A DNA stretch of 64,000 bases from Thermoplasmata archaeon. GTDB lineage: Archaea; Thermoplasmatota; E2; DHVEG-1. The notes beneath the pieces were generated by a model, which did no database searches, was not told the DNA's origin, and saw only the letters and a program-made list of their open reading frames with translations. Numbering within the stretch: position 1 is the first letter of the stretch; every line of letters starts with the position of its first letter. Positions 8,660-17,264 of the stretch are shown piece by piece. The stretch lies in contig JAHWGK010000008.1 in assembly GCA_020054495.1 (NCBI GenBank), positions 1-64,000 on the forward strand, in the 5' to 3' direction. The position numbers were made by a program, and so were the translations under genes.

Positions 8660-9415
8660 TTATCGCCCTCTTGTAATTAATTCATAAGGTACATTTGCAG
8701 TAAAAATTTCGGGAACATTCCCCCAAAAACCAATCTTTTCATCGATGATTATTGTTACACCAGATATTTCTTCAATACCCTTTAAAATCTTGAATGCATC
8801 TTTGATATCTCCGCCTTTATTTACTAGATTACCCAGAGCAGTTGCAGCTGCATCAGCAATTGATATATTATTTGATATGACAATGACGGCATCAGTGTTA
8901 CCAAAGCTGAGAGAATGCCCAATCTTACCAGATGACGTGCATAAACCAAGAATTTTATTTTTTGGTGAAATTCTAAAGGCAAGTTTCCCTGTAGATTGAT
9001 TTCCAGTGTATATGCCAATAGTAATTGTCCTATCTGAAAATAGTGCGAGGTCTCCGCCATTATCAACAATTGCATGTTTTGCACCTTTTGAGACCATTGC
9101 TTTTACAGCATACTCTGCAATAATTCCAGCCACTGTTGACATTGGACCAATATTTAACTTCTCAGAAGATCTACACATTTTCTTGATAATTTCAGGTGCA
9201 TTATTGTCAAATTTGTAAGGCTCTAAAGTTATTTTAAAAAACTCGTCTTTTTGAATATATTGCTCTATATCTTTTCTACATTTTTTTATTTCTTCTATAG
9301 CAATTTCAATATAATGATCATTTTCTGCAATAATTGTAACAATTGTTTCATTAAGTTGAAAATGTTTTCTTTTTAGTTTTATATCGCCTTCAAGAATTGT
9401 TTCGTTAACTTTTAT
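8660..9415 (-). CDS. UPF0280 (COG2122) protein of homocysteine synthesis, apparent ATA start
   Basis: 251 residues if started at ATA (9415-9413), matching the family's usual ~245. UPF0280 proteins are ApbE-like; genetics in Methanosarcina and Desulfovibrio link them to homocysteine formation together with DUF39 proteins. Seen: the N-terminal KCRKDIEQYI, central NIGPMSTVAG, IVDNGGD and TSSGKIGHS, typical of the family. From the ATA to the first ATG (9178) there is no ATG, GTG or TTG, and starting at 9178 would lose 79 family-like residues. The ATA overlaps the DUF39 stop (ATAA) and follows a GGGGGGAG run. Biochemical role unresolved. Confidence 0.82.
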   Translation of the reverse strand: MKVNETILEGDIKLKRKHFQLNETIVTIIAENDHYIEIAIEEIKKCRKDIEQYIQKDEFFKITLEPYKFDNNAPEIIKKMCRSSEKLNIGPMSTVAGIIAEYAVKAMVSKGAKHAIVDNGGDLALFSDRTITIGIYTGNQSTGKLAFRISPKNKILGLCTSSGKIGHSLSFGNTDAVIVISNNISIADAAATALGNLVNKGGDIKDAFKILKGIEEISGVTIIIDEKIGFWGNVPEIFTANVPYELITRGR

Positions 9416-10578
9416 GTTTCTCCCCCCTTCTTATTTGAATCCAACGATTTAAGTGATTTATCTAATGAAAAACGTTGGATCGGCTCTTGAATTAAAAACT
9501 GTCCTTTTTCAATCCATAATTTAAGAGTATCAGCAATTTTTTTGGCTTTGTTGTAATTTGATAAGGATCTGGTTGGAACTTCTTTTCCATTTATATTAAT
9601 ATAACCACGTCTCAACTGTTCATAATTAACTTCACCAAATACTGGATGATCTCGTGAACGAGAACTGTAATCATAAATAGTTGTGTAGATATCCTTGTCT
9701 CTAACCAATGTATATTTCAGAATCTCTTCATTTAAAATCGGAATGGGAACACCAATTCCAACTCTCATTGAAACTCCATATTTAGGAAGAGAAATAGCTT
9801 TGATATATTCTGAACTCATTTCCTTTAAATTACCTATTACTCCAAGGCAACCTGCAGGTTGTTTTGGTACGCCTCCCTCAGTCCTTGGAACTTTTGATTT
9901 AAATTGAGTTCCTTCCCATGTGACATATCCTTGTGTACCACCTAGAAAAATTCTAGTTCCGATTCCAATAGTTTTATAATATGGGTCATTTAACAAGGGA
10001 CTTAGCTGTCCAGCAGAGGAATAATTAGCATTACCAAAGTTTGGTAATAGTTTACCCATATACGTGTACAAAGTTTTATTTGAAGGATTTGTTGCAACTC
10101 CATAATTTTGATATGAATTACGAGGGTTGAACATTACTGCTTGATTAATTGATTTTAGTGAGATATATGTATCAATTTCTTTTCTAGGGTAGCAATCTGT
10201 AGGATAGCCAATTGCATGTAAAAGGATTTTTTTTCCTTTAATTAGGTCCTCAATTACATGAGCTCCACCATATTTTAGATTGAGATTTTTGTCAATTTCG
10301 GTAGCTCCTAAGTAAGCATCCACTGCAGCAAGTCCACAATAGACTTGGATGCCGTTTAACCATGCTTTAAGCATTTTAATAGGAGGATCTGCATGTCCAA
10401 AATTTAAATATATACCTGATGAGCACATTGCACCAAATGTACCTGTTGTAACAACGTCTACTTCTTTTGCAACCTTTTTTACTCCATTTTGTCTTACTAA
10501 TTCAATGATTTCTTCAGCATTTACTACGACGCATTCTTTATTAGCAATTTTTTTGTTTATTTCTTTATAGGTTTTCAT
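9412..10578 (-). CDS. DUF39 homocysteine biosynthesis protein (L-aspartate semialdehyde sulfurtransferase family)
   Basis: 388 residues. Homologues (Methanosarcina MA1821) are needed to make homocysteine directly from aspartate semialdehyde and sulfide, bypassing activated homoserine. Segments typical of the family are GTFGAMCSSGIYLNFGHADPP, shown here in part as GTFGAMCSSG with a cysteine, NPRNSYQNYG, and FLGGTQGYVTWEGTQF. MA1821 carries C-terminal CBS domains; this protein ends without them, while the divergent regulator gene does encode a CBS pair. The ferredoxin partner (NIL/4Fe-4S, MA1822-like) is not in this window. First gene of the operon with UPF0280, asd and lysC. Confidence 0.88.
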   Translation of the reverse strand: MKTYKEINKKIANKECVVVNAEEIIELVRQNGVKKVAKEVDVVTTGTFGAMCSSGIYLNFGHADPPIKMLKAWLNGIQVYCGLAAVDAYLGATEIDKNLNLKYGGAHVIEDLIKGKKILLHAIGYPTDCYPRKEIDTYISLKSINQAVMFNPRNSYQNYGVATNPSNKTLYTYMGKLLPNFGNANYSSAGQLSPLLNDPYYKTIGIGTRIFLGGTQGYVTWEGTQFKSKVPRTEGGVPKQPAGCLGVIGNLKEMSSEYIKAISLPKYGVSMRVGIGVPIPILNEEILKYTLVRDKDIYTTIYDYSSRSRDHPVFGEVNYEQLRRGYININGKEVPTRSLSNYNKAKKIADTLKLWIEKGQFLIQEPIQRFSLDKSLKSLDSNKKGGET

Positions 10579-10640
10579 ATTTTTAATACCAACCCTATAT
10601 TAAGATTGTATTAGGCATATAATAATATTTTTTGTTAAAA

Positions 10641-10658
10641 TTATTCCAATAGGAATAA
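10641..10658. promoter_or_regulatory. inverted repeat operator candidate between DUF39 operon and HTH-CBS regulator
   Basis: Seen: TTATTCC (10641-10647), four bases AATA, GGAATAA (10652-10658), a perfect inverted repeat with 7-base arms. It sits in the 109-base divergent gap, 30 bases before the regulator start and 63 bases before DUF39. It would overlap the promoter region of the regulator and lie just upstream of the TATA-like region of the operon. Inference: it is the binding site of the HTH-CBS protein. Confidence 0.5.
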
Positions 10659-10687
10659 ATACTAGTAATGCAATAATACATATTATT

Positions 10688-11239
10688 ATGTTATACGAAC
10701 TGAGAAGAGTAAAACAAATGAGGCAGAAACTTGGACTTACTCAGACTCAACTTGCGAAATTAGCAAATGTTAGTCAGTCTATTATTACAAAGATTGAAAG
10801 AGGAACAATAGAACCTTCATATTCAATTGCAAAAAGATTATTTGAAGTAATGGAAGAACAATTAGCAGATACCCAAGAACAAATAATTGCAAAAAATATT
10901 TGTACAAAAAACATTACCTTTGTAAAATCCAGTGAGACTCTTGATAAAGCCATACAACTGATGAAAAAGCATTCAATCTCCCAGATGCCTGTAATTGATA
11001 ATTCAGATATCATTGTGGGAAGTATCTCTGAGGAAACATTTATTAAAAATTATGACAAAATAAAAAATAAAGAAATGAACGTTGAACAAATTATGGATGA
11101 CCCTTTTCCAACTATTCCTGAAAAATCACAAATAGCATTAATTAGAGATATACTAAAAAGATATCCAGCTGTAATTTTAACAAAGAAAGGTAAACCAACT
11201 GGCATCATTTCAAAAGCAGATTTACTTAAAAAACTTTAA
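10688..11239 (+). CDS. XRE-type HTH regulator with CBS domain pair
   Basis: 183 residues. Residues ~5-60 form an XRE helix-turn-helix (RQKLGLTQTQLAKLANVSQ, IERGTIEPSY). Residues ~70-183 form two CBS motifs (AIQLMKKHSISQMPVIDN and RYPAVILTKKGKPTGIISKADLL). CBS pairs commonly bind adenosyl ligands such as S-adenosylmethionine or AMP. Placed head-to-head with the homocysteine operon, it is a good candidate to repress that operon in response to SAM or a related signal; this is inference from position. The stop overlaps by four bases the stop of the convergent radical SAM gene. Confidence 0.82.
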   Translation: MLYELRRVKQMRQKLGLTQTQLAKLANVSQSIITKIERGTIEPSYSIAKRLFEVMEEQLADTQEQIIAKNICTKNITFVKSSETLDKAIQLMKKHSISQMPVIDNSDIIVGSISEETFIKNYDKIKNKEMNVEQIMDDPFPTIPEKSQIALIRDILKRYPAVILTKKGKPTGIISKADLLKKL

Positions 11240-12003
11240 AACGCATTCACAATTTTGATATTTTTTCCTTTAGCAATCATAAATATGTTCTTTTTTATCA
11301 AATCATAATTAGCAATGTTTTTTGAGATATCAGATTTCAATATTTTTTCAACATTTTCTTTAATACCTGGTTTTAAATTTAGTTTATCAACCATTATTTC
11401 TGTTGCACCGTTTTCGATAAAAGCATCTATAATTATTGGCAAATCCTCAAGCTTTATGGTTGGATAAACAGGACCAAAAAATATACTTGTTTTAATTCCT
11501 CTGTCAGAACACTTTTTCAAAGCTATGAATCTTTCTTTAATGGTTGATGAATATGGCTCCAGAAGTTTTCTTTTAGAATCATCTAGAGTTGCAATACTAA
11601 ACATGACTTCGGCCTTTGAAAATTTTGAAATCAAATCAATATCCCTTATTATCAAATCTGATTTTGTTTGAATGCAAACTGGAAAATCACGTAACAGAAG
11701 TTGCTCTAAACAATATCTAGTAAGCTTGTATTTTTTTTCAATAGGTTGGTAAGGATCAGTAACTGTTGAAATTGCAACAACACCAGGTTTTTTTGATTTA
11801 AGCTCTTTTGAGAGAATAATAGGAATGTTTGTTTTGACATCAACAAAACTACCCCATGTGCTTCTTTTAATTCTTAAGACATTTGGGACATAACAATAAG
11901 CACATGTATGTTGGCATCCCCTGTATGGATTTAAAGAATAATCTAAGCCTGGAAGTAAAGATTTTGAAAGTGCAGTCTTACATTTTATTTCATTAGTTTT
12001 CAT
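11236..12003 (-). CDS. radical SAM protein of the spore photoproduct lyase-like (SplB/COG1533) family
   Basis: 255 residues. The radical SAM cysteine motif is CQHTCAYCYVPN (C-x3-C-x2-C) at about residues 30-37, following NPYRGC. Further on are AISTVTDPYQPIEKKYKLTR and SIATLDDSKRKLLEPYS, which are typical of the COG1533 branch that resembles DNA photoproduct lyases. Most archaeal members have no proven substrate. It lies 8 bases downstream of the Nre repair gene on the same strand, so a shared transcript and a DNA-repair role are plausible but unproven. Confidence 0.82.
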   Translation of the reverse strand: MKTNEIKCKTALSKSLLPGLDYSLNPYRGCQHTCAYCYVPNVLRIKRSTWGSFVDVKTNIPIILSKELKSKKPGVVAISTVTDPYQPIEKKYKLTRYCLEQLLLRDFPVCIQTKSDLIIRDIDLISKFSKAEVMFSIATLDDSKRKLLEPYSSTIKERFIALKKCSDRGIKTSIFFGPVYPTIKLEDLPIIIDAFIENGATEIMVDKLNLKPGIKENVEKILKSDISKNIANYDLIKKNIFMIAKGKNIKIVNAF

Positions 12004-12011
12004 TTAATCTC

Positions 12012-13295
12012 CTAAAAATCTTCAAGTCTTTTTTGATATAGTTGATTTTTAAGAATCGCACTATTTCGTATCCATCGCTGGAGAGGTATATCCATTTTTT
12101 CAGAAACGAATACTAGGGCTTGATTTAAAGTATCGAATTTTCGATAGGGTTCTTTTAGTGCTTTTCTTACACTTTCACGGACATTCCAAACACCGATGGG
12201 CATTATATACCCAGGATGCGCTTCTCTAAGAATTACGGCTCCTGCTTGTCTTCTTTCCTTATTCAATACTTCATTTACAGCAAGGCGGGCAGCATAATAA
12301 CAACCACCAATTTCTGCATAAGTAGTTCTGCCCTTGTAAAACTCATAACTATTAAAAATCGAAATGGAACTACCATATGGGTTCCATGTTGTATTTGGAT
12401 ACCATGCTTCAATTAGCTCATACTGCCACTCAGATGGTGTCATAAGTACTGCCCATCTGTTATCAAATTGATTATGATAGTAAACCCTAAATTCATTAAT
12501 CCAAGGATATGTCTTTGTATTTTTCATTAAGTTTTCACCAATATTAGAGTCAACAGCAGTGATACTCCAACGAGTTGGAACAAAACGTCTTAGTTTTTTA
12601 ACTCCGAAAGCACCTACACTAAAAGCACGTTGAATTTTTGATATTCTAACTCCATCATTATACAAATTAAAAATTGCATCTTTAGATTTTAAATCAGTGT
12701 CATAAAACGCTTTTTCAATATGTTGTTCATATTTTGGATTTGAAATATCAAATTTCCTTATTGGTGCGGATGGCCCATGAGGTTGTGCATCATCATAAAA
12801 GGCAATGCTCCCACGGGGCTTCTTTGAAAAAATTGCATCAGTAAAAACACTGTTTTTAGCTAGAGCAAGCTCTCTAGTATATTCAACAATTTTATTTGAG
12901 CTTTCAACATTATATACATCAACAGTGTGTTTACCTCGGATAAGCATTGAACGAAAATCTACAATATCGTCAATACTTTTATTTAGCCACAGTTCTGGAG
13001 TATCAATAATTGATGTATCACCCATAATTGGTGGAATCATAGGACCAATCGATACTTTTGGATAACCAATTCTGCCGATAAAAACGCTAGGTGGAGATGA
13101 CCCACCTATTCTAACAGTGTCAATTAAAGATTTCACTTTATCTCGTGAATGATATTTTACAATAACAGGGCACCTTGATTTACCACATAAAAATTTTGTA
13201 CCACGACATAGAGCACATAAACTAGTAGATTCTTGCTTTGTAATTGGTAGAAGTTTCTCTTGGTTATTTGAATAAAATTTAGTATTTTGCAACAT
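12012..13295 (-). CDS. nre: Nre family DNA repair protein
   Basis: 427 residues. Archaeal NreA/NreB proteins contribute to DNA damage repair and bind the sliding clamp PCNA. Seen: an N-terminal zinc-like cluster (LCALCRGTKFLCGKSRCP), a GGSSPPSVFIGRIGYPKVS segment given here in part as SSPPSVFIGR, and FSVGAFGVKKLRRFVPTRWS, all characteristic. The last residues QKRLEDF fit the PCNA-interaction pattern Q-x-x-L-x-x-F. The N-terminal cysteines favour the NreA type. It probably leads a two-gene transcript with the radical SAM gene. Confidence 0.88.
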   Translation of the reverse strand: MLQNTKFYSNNQEKLLPITKQESTSLCALCRGTKFLCGKSRCPVIVKYHSRDKVKSLIDTVRIGGSSPPSVFIGRIGYPKVSIGPMIPPIMGDTSIIDTPELWLNKSIDDIVDFRSMLIRGKHTVDVYNVESSNKIVEYTRELALAKNSVFTDAIFSKKPRGSIAFYDDAQPHGPSAPIRKFDISNPKYEQHIEKAFYDTDLKSKDAIFNLYNDGVRISKIQRAFSVGAFGVKKLRRFVPTRWSITAVDSNIGENLMKNTKTYPWINEFRVYYHNQFDNRWAVLMTPSEWQYELIEAWYPNTTWNPYGSSISIFNSYEFYKGRTTYAEIGGCYYAARLAVNEVLNKERRQAGAVILREAHPGYIMPIGVWNVRESVRKALKEPYRKFDTLNQALVFVSEKMDIPLQRWIRNSAILKNQLYQKRLEDF

Positions 13296-13405
13296 TGTAT
13301 CATTGGATTGTTTGTTTTAAATAATTTTCCTTGAGTTGATTAAAAGTATAACATTTTTTACTCCAAATACTTATTTATTAGATATTGCATTTCGGCGTGA
13401 TAATT

Positions 13406-14104
13406 ATGTCAGCTAAAAAAATAACAAGTGAAAGAAAGAGATCTCGTCCTGTTGAAAAACGAAGTAAACTGATTAAGTTTAAAAAATACAAACTGTTGTT
13501 TGGCTTTATTTTATTAATAATTACAGTAGCTGCAATAGCTACAGTATATGTTTATACTGGAAACGATACAAACAATACTGATAACAGTGACAATCCAATT
13601 AATACTGATAACAGTGACAATCCAATTGCAGTTTTTGATACAACAATGGGAACTATAAAAATTGAGCTTTATGAGGATAAATTACCAATAACTGCAGGTA
13701 ATTTTATAAAACTTGTAAATGATGGGTTTTATAATGGAATGACTTTCTATAGAATTAGCGATGACTTTATGATACAAGCAGGGAGACACTTCCCAGATGG
13801 TTCAGAAAACCAGAGCCCTTATGGAACAATAGAGTTTGAAACTCATGATGATGTGAAACATGTTGATGGTGCTATTTCGATGGCAAGCACTGCTGCAGGA
13901 ACTGGTGGAAGTGGAGAATTTTTTATCTGTGATGGTGAACAGTCTTTTTTAGATGGCAACTATGCCCCTTTCGGTGTTGTTATTGAAGGAATTGAAGTGG
14001 TTAGAGATATAGCAGCTCAACCACATGATAATAGCAATCCTGCAGGTGGGGGGGTTCCTCTAGAAGATATAATAATTAACAGCATAATTATTGAAAGTTC
14101 ATAA
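13406..14104 (+). CDS. membrane-anchored cyclophilin-type peptidyl-prolyl isomerase
   Basis: 232 residues. A basic N-terminus and one membrane helix (FGFILLIITVAAIATVYVY, ~residues 32-50) are followed by an Asn/Asp-rich linker and a cyclophilin domain (~residues 75-230). The catalytic arginine is kept in FYRISDDFMIQAG, but the tryptophan that binds cyclosporin in other cyclophilins is replaced (SFLDGNYAPFG). The topology suggests an outward-facing folding factor for secreted proteins. ATG 13406 with upstream GTGAT is preferred to an earlier TTG at 13385. The next gene is a cytoplasmic paralogue, 15 bases away. Confidence 0.9.
   Translation: MSAKKITSERKRSRPVEKRSKLIKFKKYKLLFGFILLIITVAAIATVYVYTGNDTNNTDNSDNPINTDNSDNPIAVFDTTMGTIKIELYEDKLPITAGNFIKLVNDGFYNGMTFYRISDDFMIQAGRHFPDGSENQSPYGTIEFETHDDVKHVDGAISMASTAAGTGGSGEFFICDGEQSFLDGNYAPFGVVIEGIEVVRDIAAQPHDNSNPAGGGVPLEDIIINSIIIESS
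13574..13627 (+). repeat. 27-base in-frame tandem repeat in cyclophilin linker
   Basis: Two perfect 27-base copies (13574-13600 and 13601-13627), beginning AATACTGATAACAGTG, encode two copies of NTDNSDNPI in the linker between the membrane helix and the isomerase domain. Perfect identity suggests a recent duplication by slippage that lengthens the spacer. Confidence 0.9.
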
Positions 14105-14119
14105 AAGGAATGATATAAA

Positions 14120-14584
14120 ATGGCAAATAAAATAGTGGAATTTAATACAAATAAAGGCAGTTTTAAAATCGAACTCTTTAATGACAAAGCACCTCTTACA
14201 ACCGGGAATTTTATGAAATTAGTAAACAAAGGATTTTACAATGGACTAATTTTTCATAGAGCAATTCCAAATTTTATGATACAAGGTGGATGCCCGCACG
14301 GAACTGGAAAAGGAGGCCCAGGGTATACAATCAAGGATGAATTTCATCCTGATTTAAAACATGAATCTAAAGGAATACTTTCAATGGCAAACGCAGGTCC
14401 TAATACAGGAGGCAGTCAATTTTTCATAACAGTTGCACCAACTTCATGGCTTGATAAACATCATTCTATCTTTGGAAAAGTAATTGAAGGCATGGATGTT
14501 GTAGAAAACATATCTAAAGTTGATAAAGATAGAAATGATAAACCACTTAAAGACGTTGTTATAAACAATATTACCATACGTTAA
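14120..14584 (+). CDS. cytoplasmic cyclophilin-type peptidyl-prolyl isomerase
   Basis: 154 residues, a single cyclophilin domain with no signal or membrane helix. The catalytic segment [13 protein letters not shown], the [11 protein letters not shown] strand and [16 protein letters not shown], including the tryptophan, are intact. It catalyses proline cis-trans isomerisation. It follows the membrane-anchored paralogue and precedes the dUTPase-like gene with short spacing, so the three are probably co-transcribed. Confidence 0.93.
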   Translation: MANKIVEFNTNKGSFKIELFNDKAPLTTGNFMKLVNKGFYNGLIFHRAIPNFMIQGGCPHGTGKGGPGYTIKDEFHPDLKHESKGILSMANAGPNTGGSQFFITVAPTSWLDKHHSIFGKVIEGMDVVENISKVDKDRNDKPLKDVVINNITIR

Positions 14585-14601
14585 AAATTGAAGTGAATTA
14601 T

Positions 14602-15078
14602 ATGACCATTCTTTCGGACATTGATATTAAAAATTCAATAGAAAAAAATGATCTTGGAATAGAGCCTTTTAATGATAAGAATCTCACACCAAATGGCTAT
14701 GACTTATCAATTGATGAAATATACATTAAGAAATCAGATCAACACATCAAAGATGGAATTGCTAAAATTCCACCATTGACATGGTTTGCAATTAGTACAA
14801 AAGAATTTGTCAAAATGGGCCCGAGAATTACTTCTCAATTATGGATAAGATCGAGTTACGCACGAAAAGGTGTTATGGCAAGTTTTGGAAAGGTAGATGC
14901 CGGTTTCCATGGAACACTTACAATTAGTTGTTTTAATTCAAATGATGAACCATTAGAACTCCCAATCGGTGATAGATTTTGCCAGATTGTTTTTGAAAAT
15001 ATGGAATCAATTCCATCAGAGCTTTATAATGAAAAATCAGGTAACTATCAAAATCAGCGTGGATTGAAACTACGGTGA
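14602..15078 (+). CDS. dUTPase / dCTP deaminase homologue lacking the deaminase glutamate
   Basis: 158 residues from ATG 14602 (a GTG at 14593 is also possible). The fold is that of the trimeric dCTP deaminase/dUTPase family: LWIRSSYARKGVMAS, the metal/phosphate region VDAGFHGTLTI, and QNQRGL near the end. In dCTP deaminases the strand after the DAGF-type turn reads LEF or LEI and its glutamate catalyses deamination; here the aligned residues are ISCF, so the glutamate is a serine. The aspartate used by dUTPases is kept. A dUTPase, or another nucleotide pyrophosphatase, is therefore more likely than a deaminase. Confidence 0.75.
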   Translation: MTILSDIDIKNSIEKNDLGIEPFNDKNLTPNGYDLSIDEIYIKKSDQHIKDGIAKIPPLTWFAISTKEFVKMGPRITSQLWIRSSYARKGVMASFGKVDAGFHGTLTISCFNSNDEPLELPIGDRFCQIVFENMESIPSELYNEKSGNYQNQRGLKLR

Positions 15079-15247
15079 AACTTACTGGCTTTTTTCTTAT
15101 TTTTGAAATGAAATGTAGAATAACCATTAATTTGGGTTAATATACTTATAATTTGAATTTAGCTTATATTATAAAAGTTTAGTAATGGCAATAATTTAAT
15201 TAAGGATTATCTTATAAGAAATATTACGTACGTGGAGGCGATATTAA

Positions 15248-17185
15248 ATGGAGAAAATAAATAAAATTAATACTTTTTTAAAAGCGAGCTTACTAGCATT
15301 TGTTCTAATTTTGACTTCCTGCACAAATTTAACACTAGCAACTTCATCAATTTCAAATGTCGAAGAAGCAGCAAGTTTTATAGTTGAGCAACTATCAATT
15401 AATGAAAATGAAGTTCTTATTTATGTTTGGGGACCTGTTTCTGAAGGTGAAGAAGTATTCAGTACTAAGAATCATATTTTGGACTCCCCCGATAAAGGAT
15501 ACGTAATTTATATTGATCTTTATCCCCAAGCTAATTTATTTCACCCTGTAAAATATATTTTCTTATCAGAAACCACAAAGGAACTTATTGTCAAAGATGC
15601 AATTAGTCCACCTAGTAACTTTGCAGATTATCAAATGATCGAAACAGCAATGAGTGAAATATTTACATCAGCTGAAAATAGAATAGCATCTATTCCTGAA
15701 GGTAAAATCCTCTCTTCTATGAAAAGCTCATCTGATTCAAGGTGGGCTGTACTTATGAATGGTGGATATAATTCTGGTAATAATCATGTTCGGTATTGGA
15801 ATGATTTATCAAATATCTATATTACCTTAACTTATGTGTATGGCTATCAAGATGAAAACATCATTGTTCTCTGTTCTGATGGATTAGATCCATCTCCAGA
15901 TCAATCAAATGGTCAAAATTCAAATCCAGATTTAGATGGTGATGGAGATGATGATATAATGTATTCTTGCGTTCTATCAAATGTCGACATGGTTTTTGCA
16001 GAGCTTGCTAATATTTTATCTGACGGAAGCGAGTTGTTTATTTTCCAAACTGACCATGGTAGCAACAGCGGTGGGTGGAGTACTCTATTTAATCTTTGGA
16101 ATATGGAAGAATTAACAGATACTCATTTTGCATCTCTATTAGATGCATTACCAAATTGTGAAATTGTCTGCACCTTTGAACCATGTTTCTCAGGAGGATT
16201 TTTAGATGATGTAGTATTACCCCCAGGTCCAATTGTTGCATCTTCTGCTTGTCGTCATGATGAATATTCGTGGGCAATGCCCCCCGATTACGTCTATGAC
16301 GAATATGTATTTCATTGGACTGCTGCAGTCAATGGTGAGGATGCCTATGGAGTTCCTGTAGATGCTGATTATAATCAAGATGGAATGATTACCATGGATG
16401 AAGCTTTTATTTATGCAGAAACAAATGATGCTCAGCCTGAGAGTCCACAATATGGAGATTACCCAGAAGATATTGGCACTCTAATTTCTCTTTGGCCGGG
16501 CAGCGAACCACCGGAAACGCCAACTACACCAAATGGACCAGATGAATGGATTCCATATGTTGAAGCTACGTTTTCAAGTACCACAACAGATCCAGAAGGA
16601 GAAAGTATCTATTATATGTTTGACTGGGGCGACGGAAACATGAGTGGATGGGTCGGACCATATGCATCAGGACAAACTGGAAAGGCATCTCATGATTGGA
16701 CTGAACTTGGAGAATACGAGATAAAAGTAGTTGCAAAAGATGAAAACGGTATTGAAAGTAATTGGTCAGAACCAGCAGTTCTTTCAATCGTCGCAAATAA
16801 ACCACCTGAAAAACCAACAATCACTGGACCTACCTCTGGTAAAGTTGGAGTACCCCTAGACTTCAATGTTGTTGCAACAGATCCCGAGGGACACGATGTA
16901 TACTATATGGTTTTATGGGGAGACGGGAGCTATGTGGATTATACAGGGCCATATGCATCAGGCGAAGAAGCAACATTTAGTCATACATGGACTTCAGCTG
17001 GAGAATTTAATATTGTAGTAAAAGCACAAGATCATTTCGGAGCAAAAAGCCCACAGAACAACCTCGAATTAAGTATAACCAAGAACAAAGCAGTAACTAA
17101 TCTGGTATTACTTAGATATCTAGAGTATCTGACAAATAATTATCCAAATGTGTTTCCAATTCTAAGGCAGCTATTGGGATTATAA
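15248..17185 (+). CDS. secreted C13 (legumain-like) cysteine peptidase with two PKD-like domains and FP tail
   Basis: 645 residues. An N-terminal signal peptide (LLAFVLILTSCTNLTLA) is followed by a caspase-fold peptidase domain. The catalytic histidine is in FQTDHGSNSGG (~residue 270) and the cysteine in CTFEPCFSGGF (~residue 313), spaced as in family C13. Acidic DLDGDGDDD-like stretches may bind calcium. Two PKD-like domains follow (~residues 420-515 and 520-610), then the tail TNLVLLRYLEYL ... FPILRQLLGL. GGAGG precedes ATG 15248. The second PKD domain and tail are near-identical to those of the peptidases at 39.8-49.9 kb. Likely an extracellular protein-degrading enzyme. A cysteine in the signal (TSCTN) could be a lipobox. 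Confidence 0.85.
   Translation: MEKINKINTFLKASLLAFVLILTSCTNLTLATSSISNVEEAASFIVEQLSINENEVLIYVWGPVSEGEEVFSTKNHILDSPDKGYVIYIDLYPQANLFHPVKYIFLSETTKELIVKDAISPPSNFADYQMIETAMSEIFTSAENRIASIPEGKILSSMKSSSDSRWAVLMNGGYNSGNNHVRYWNDLSNIYITLTYVYGYQDENIIVLCSDGLDPSPDQSNGQNSNPDLDGDGDDDIMYSCVLSNVDMVFAELANILSDGSELFIFQTDHGSNSGGWSTLFNLWNMEELTDTHFASLLDALPNCEIVCTFEPCFSGGFLDDVVLPPGPIVASSACRHDEYSWAMPPDYVYDEYVFHWTAAVNGEDAYGVPVDADYNQDGMITMDEAFIYAETNDAQPESPQYGDYPEDIGTLISLWPGSEPPETPTTPNGPDEWIPYVEATFSSTTTDPEGESIYYMFDWGDGNMSGWVGPYASGQTGKASHDWTELGEYEIKVVAKDENGIESNWSEPAVLSIVANKPPEKPTITGPTSGKVGVPLDFNVVATDPEGHDVYYMVLWGDGSYVDYTGPYASGEEATFSHTWTSAGEFNIVVKAQDHFGAKSPQNNLELSITKNKAVTNLVLLRYLEYLTNNYPNVFPILRQLLGL
16802..17100 (+). repeat. 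PKD-tail cassette copy 1
   Basis: About 300 bases inside the C13 peptidase gene, beginning CCACCTGAAAAACCAACAAT. They are nearly identical in DNA to copies at 41962, 44408, 47229 and 49539 although the upstream parts of the host genes are unrelated. The segment encodes the second PKD domain and the start of the C-terminal tail. Confidence 0.9.
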
Positions 17186-17264
17186 ATCCACATTAATATA
17201 TGCAAATTCAAAGGCTATTAATCAAAGTGGTAGTTTACTACCTAGATTGTTTCAATTATTTTAA

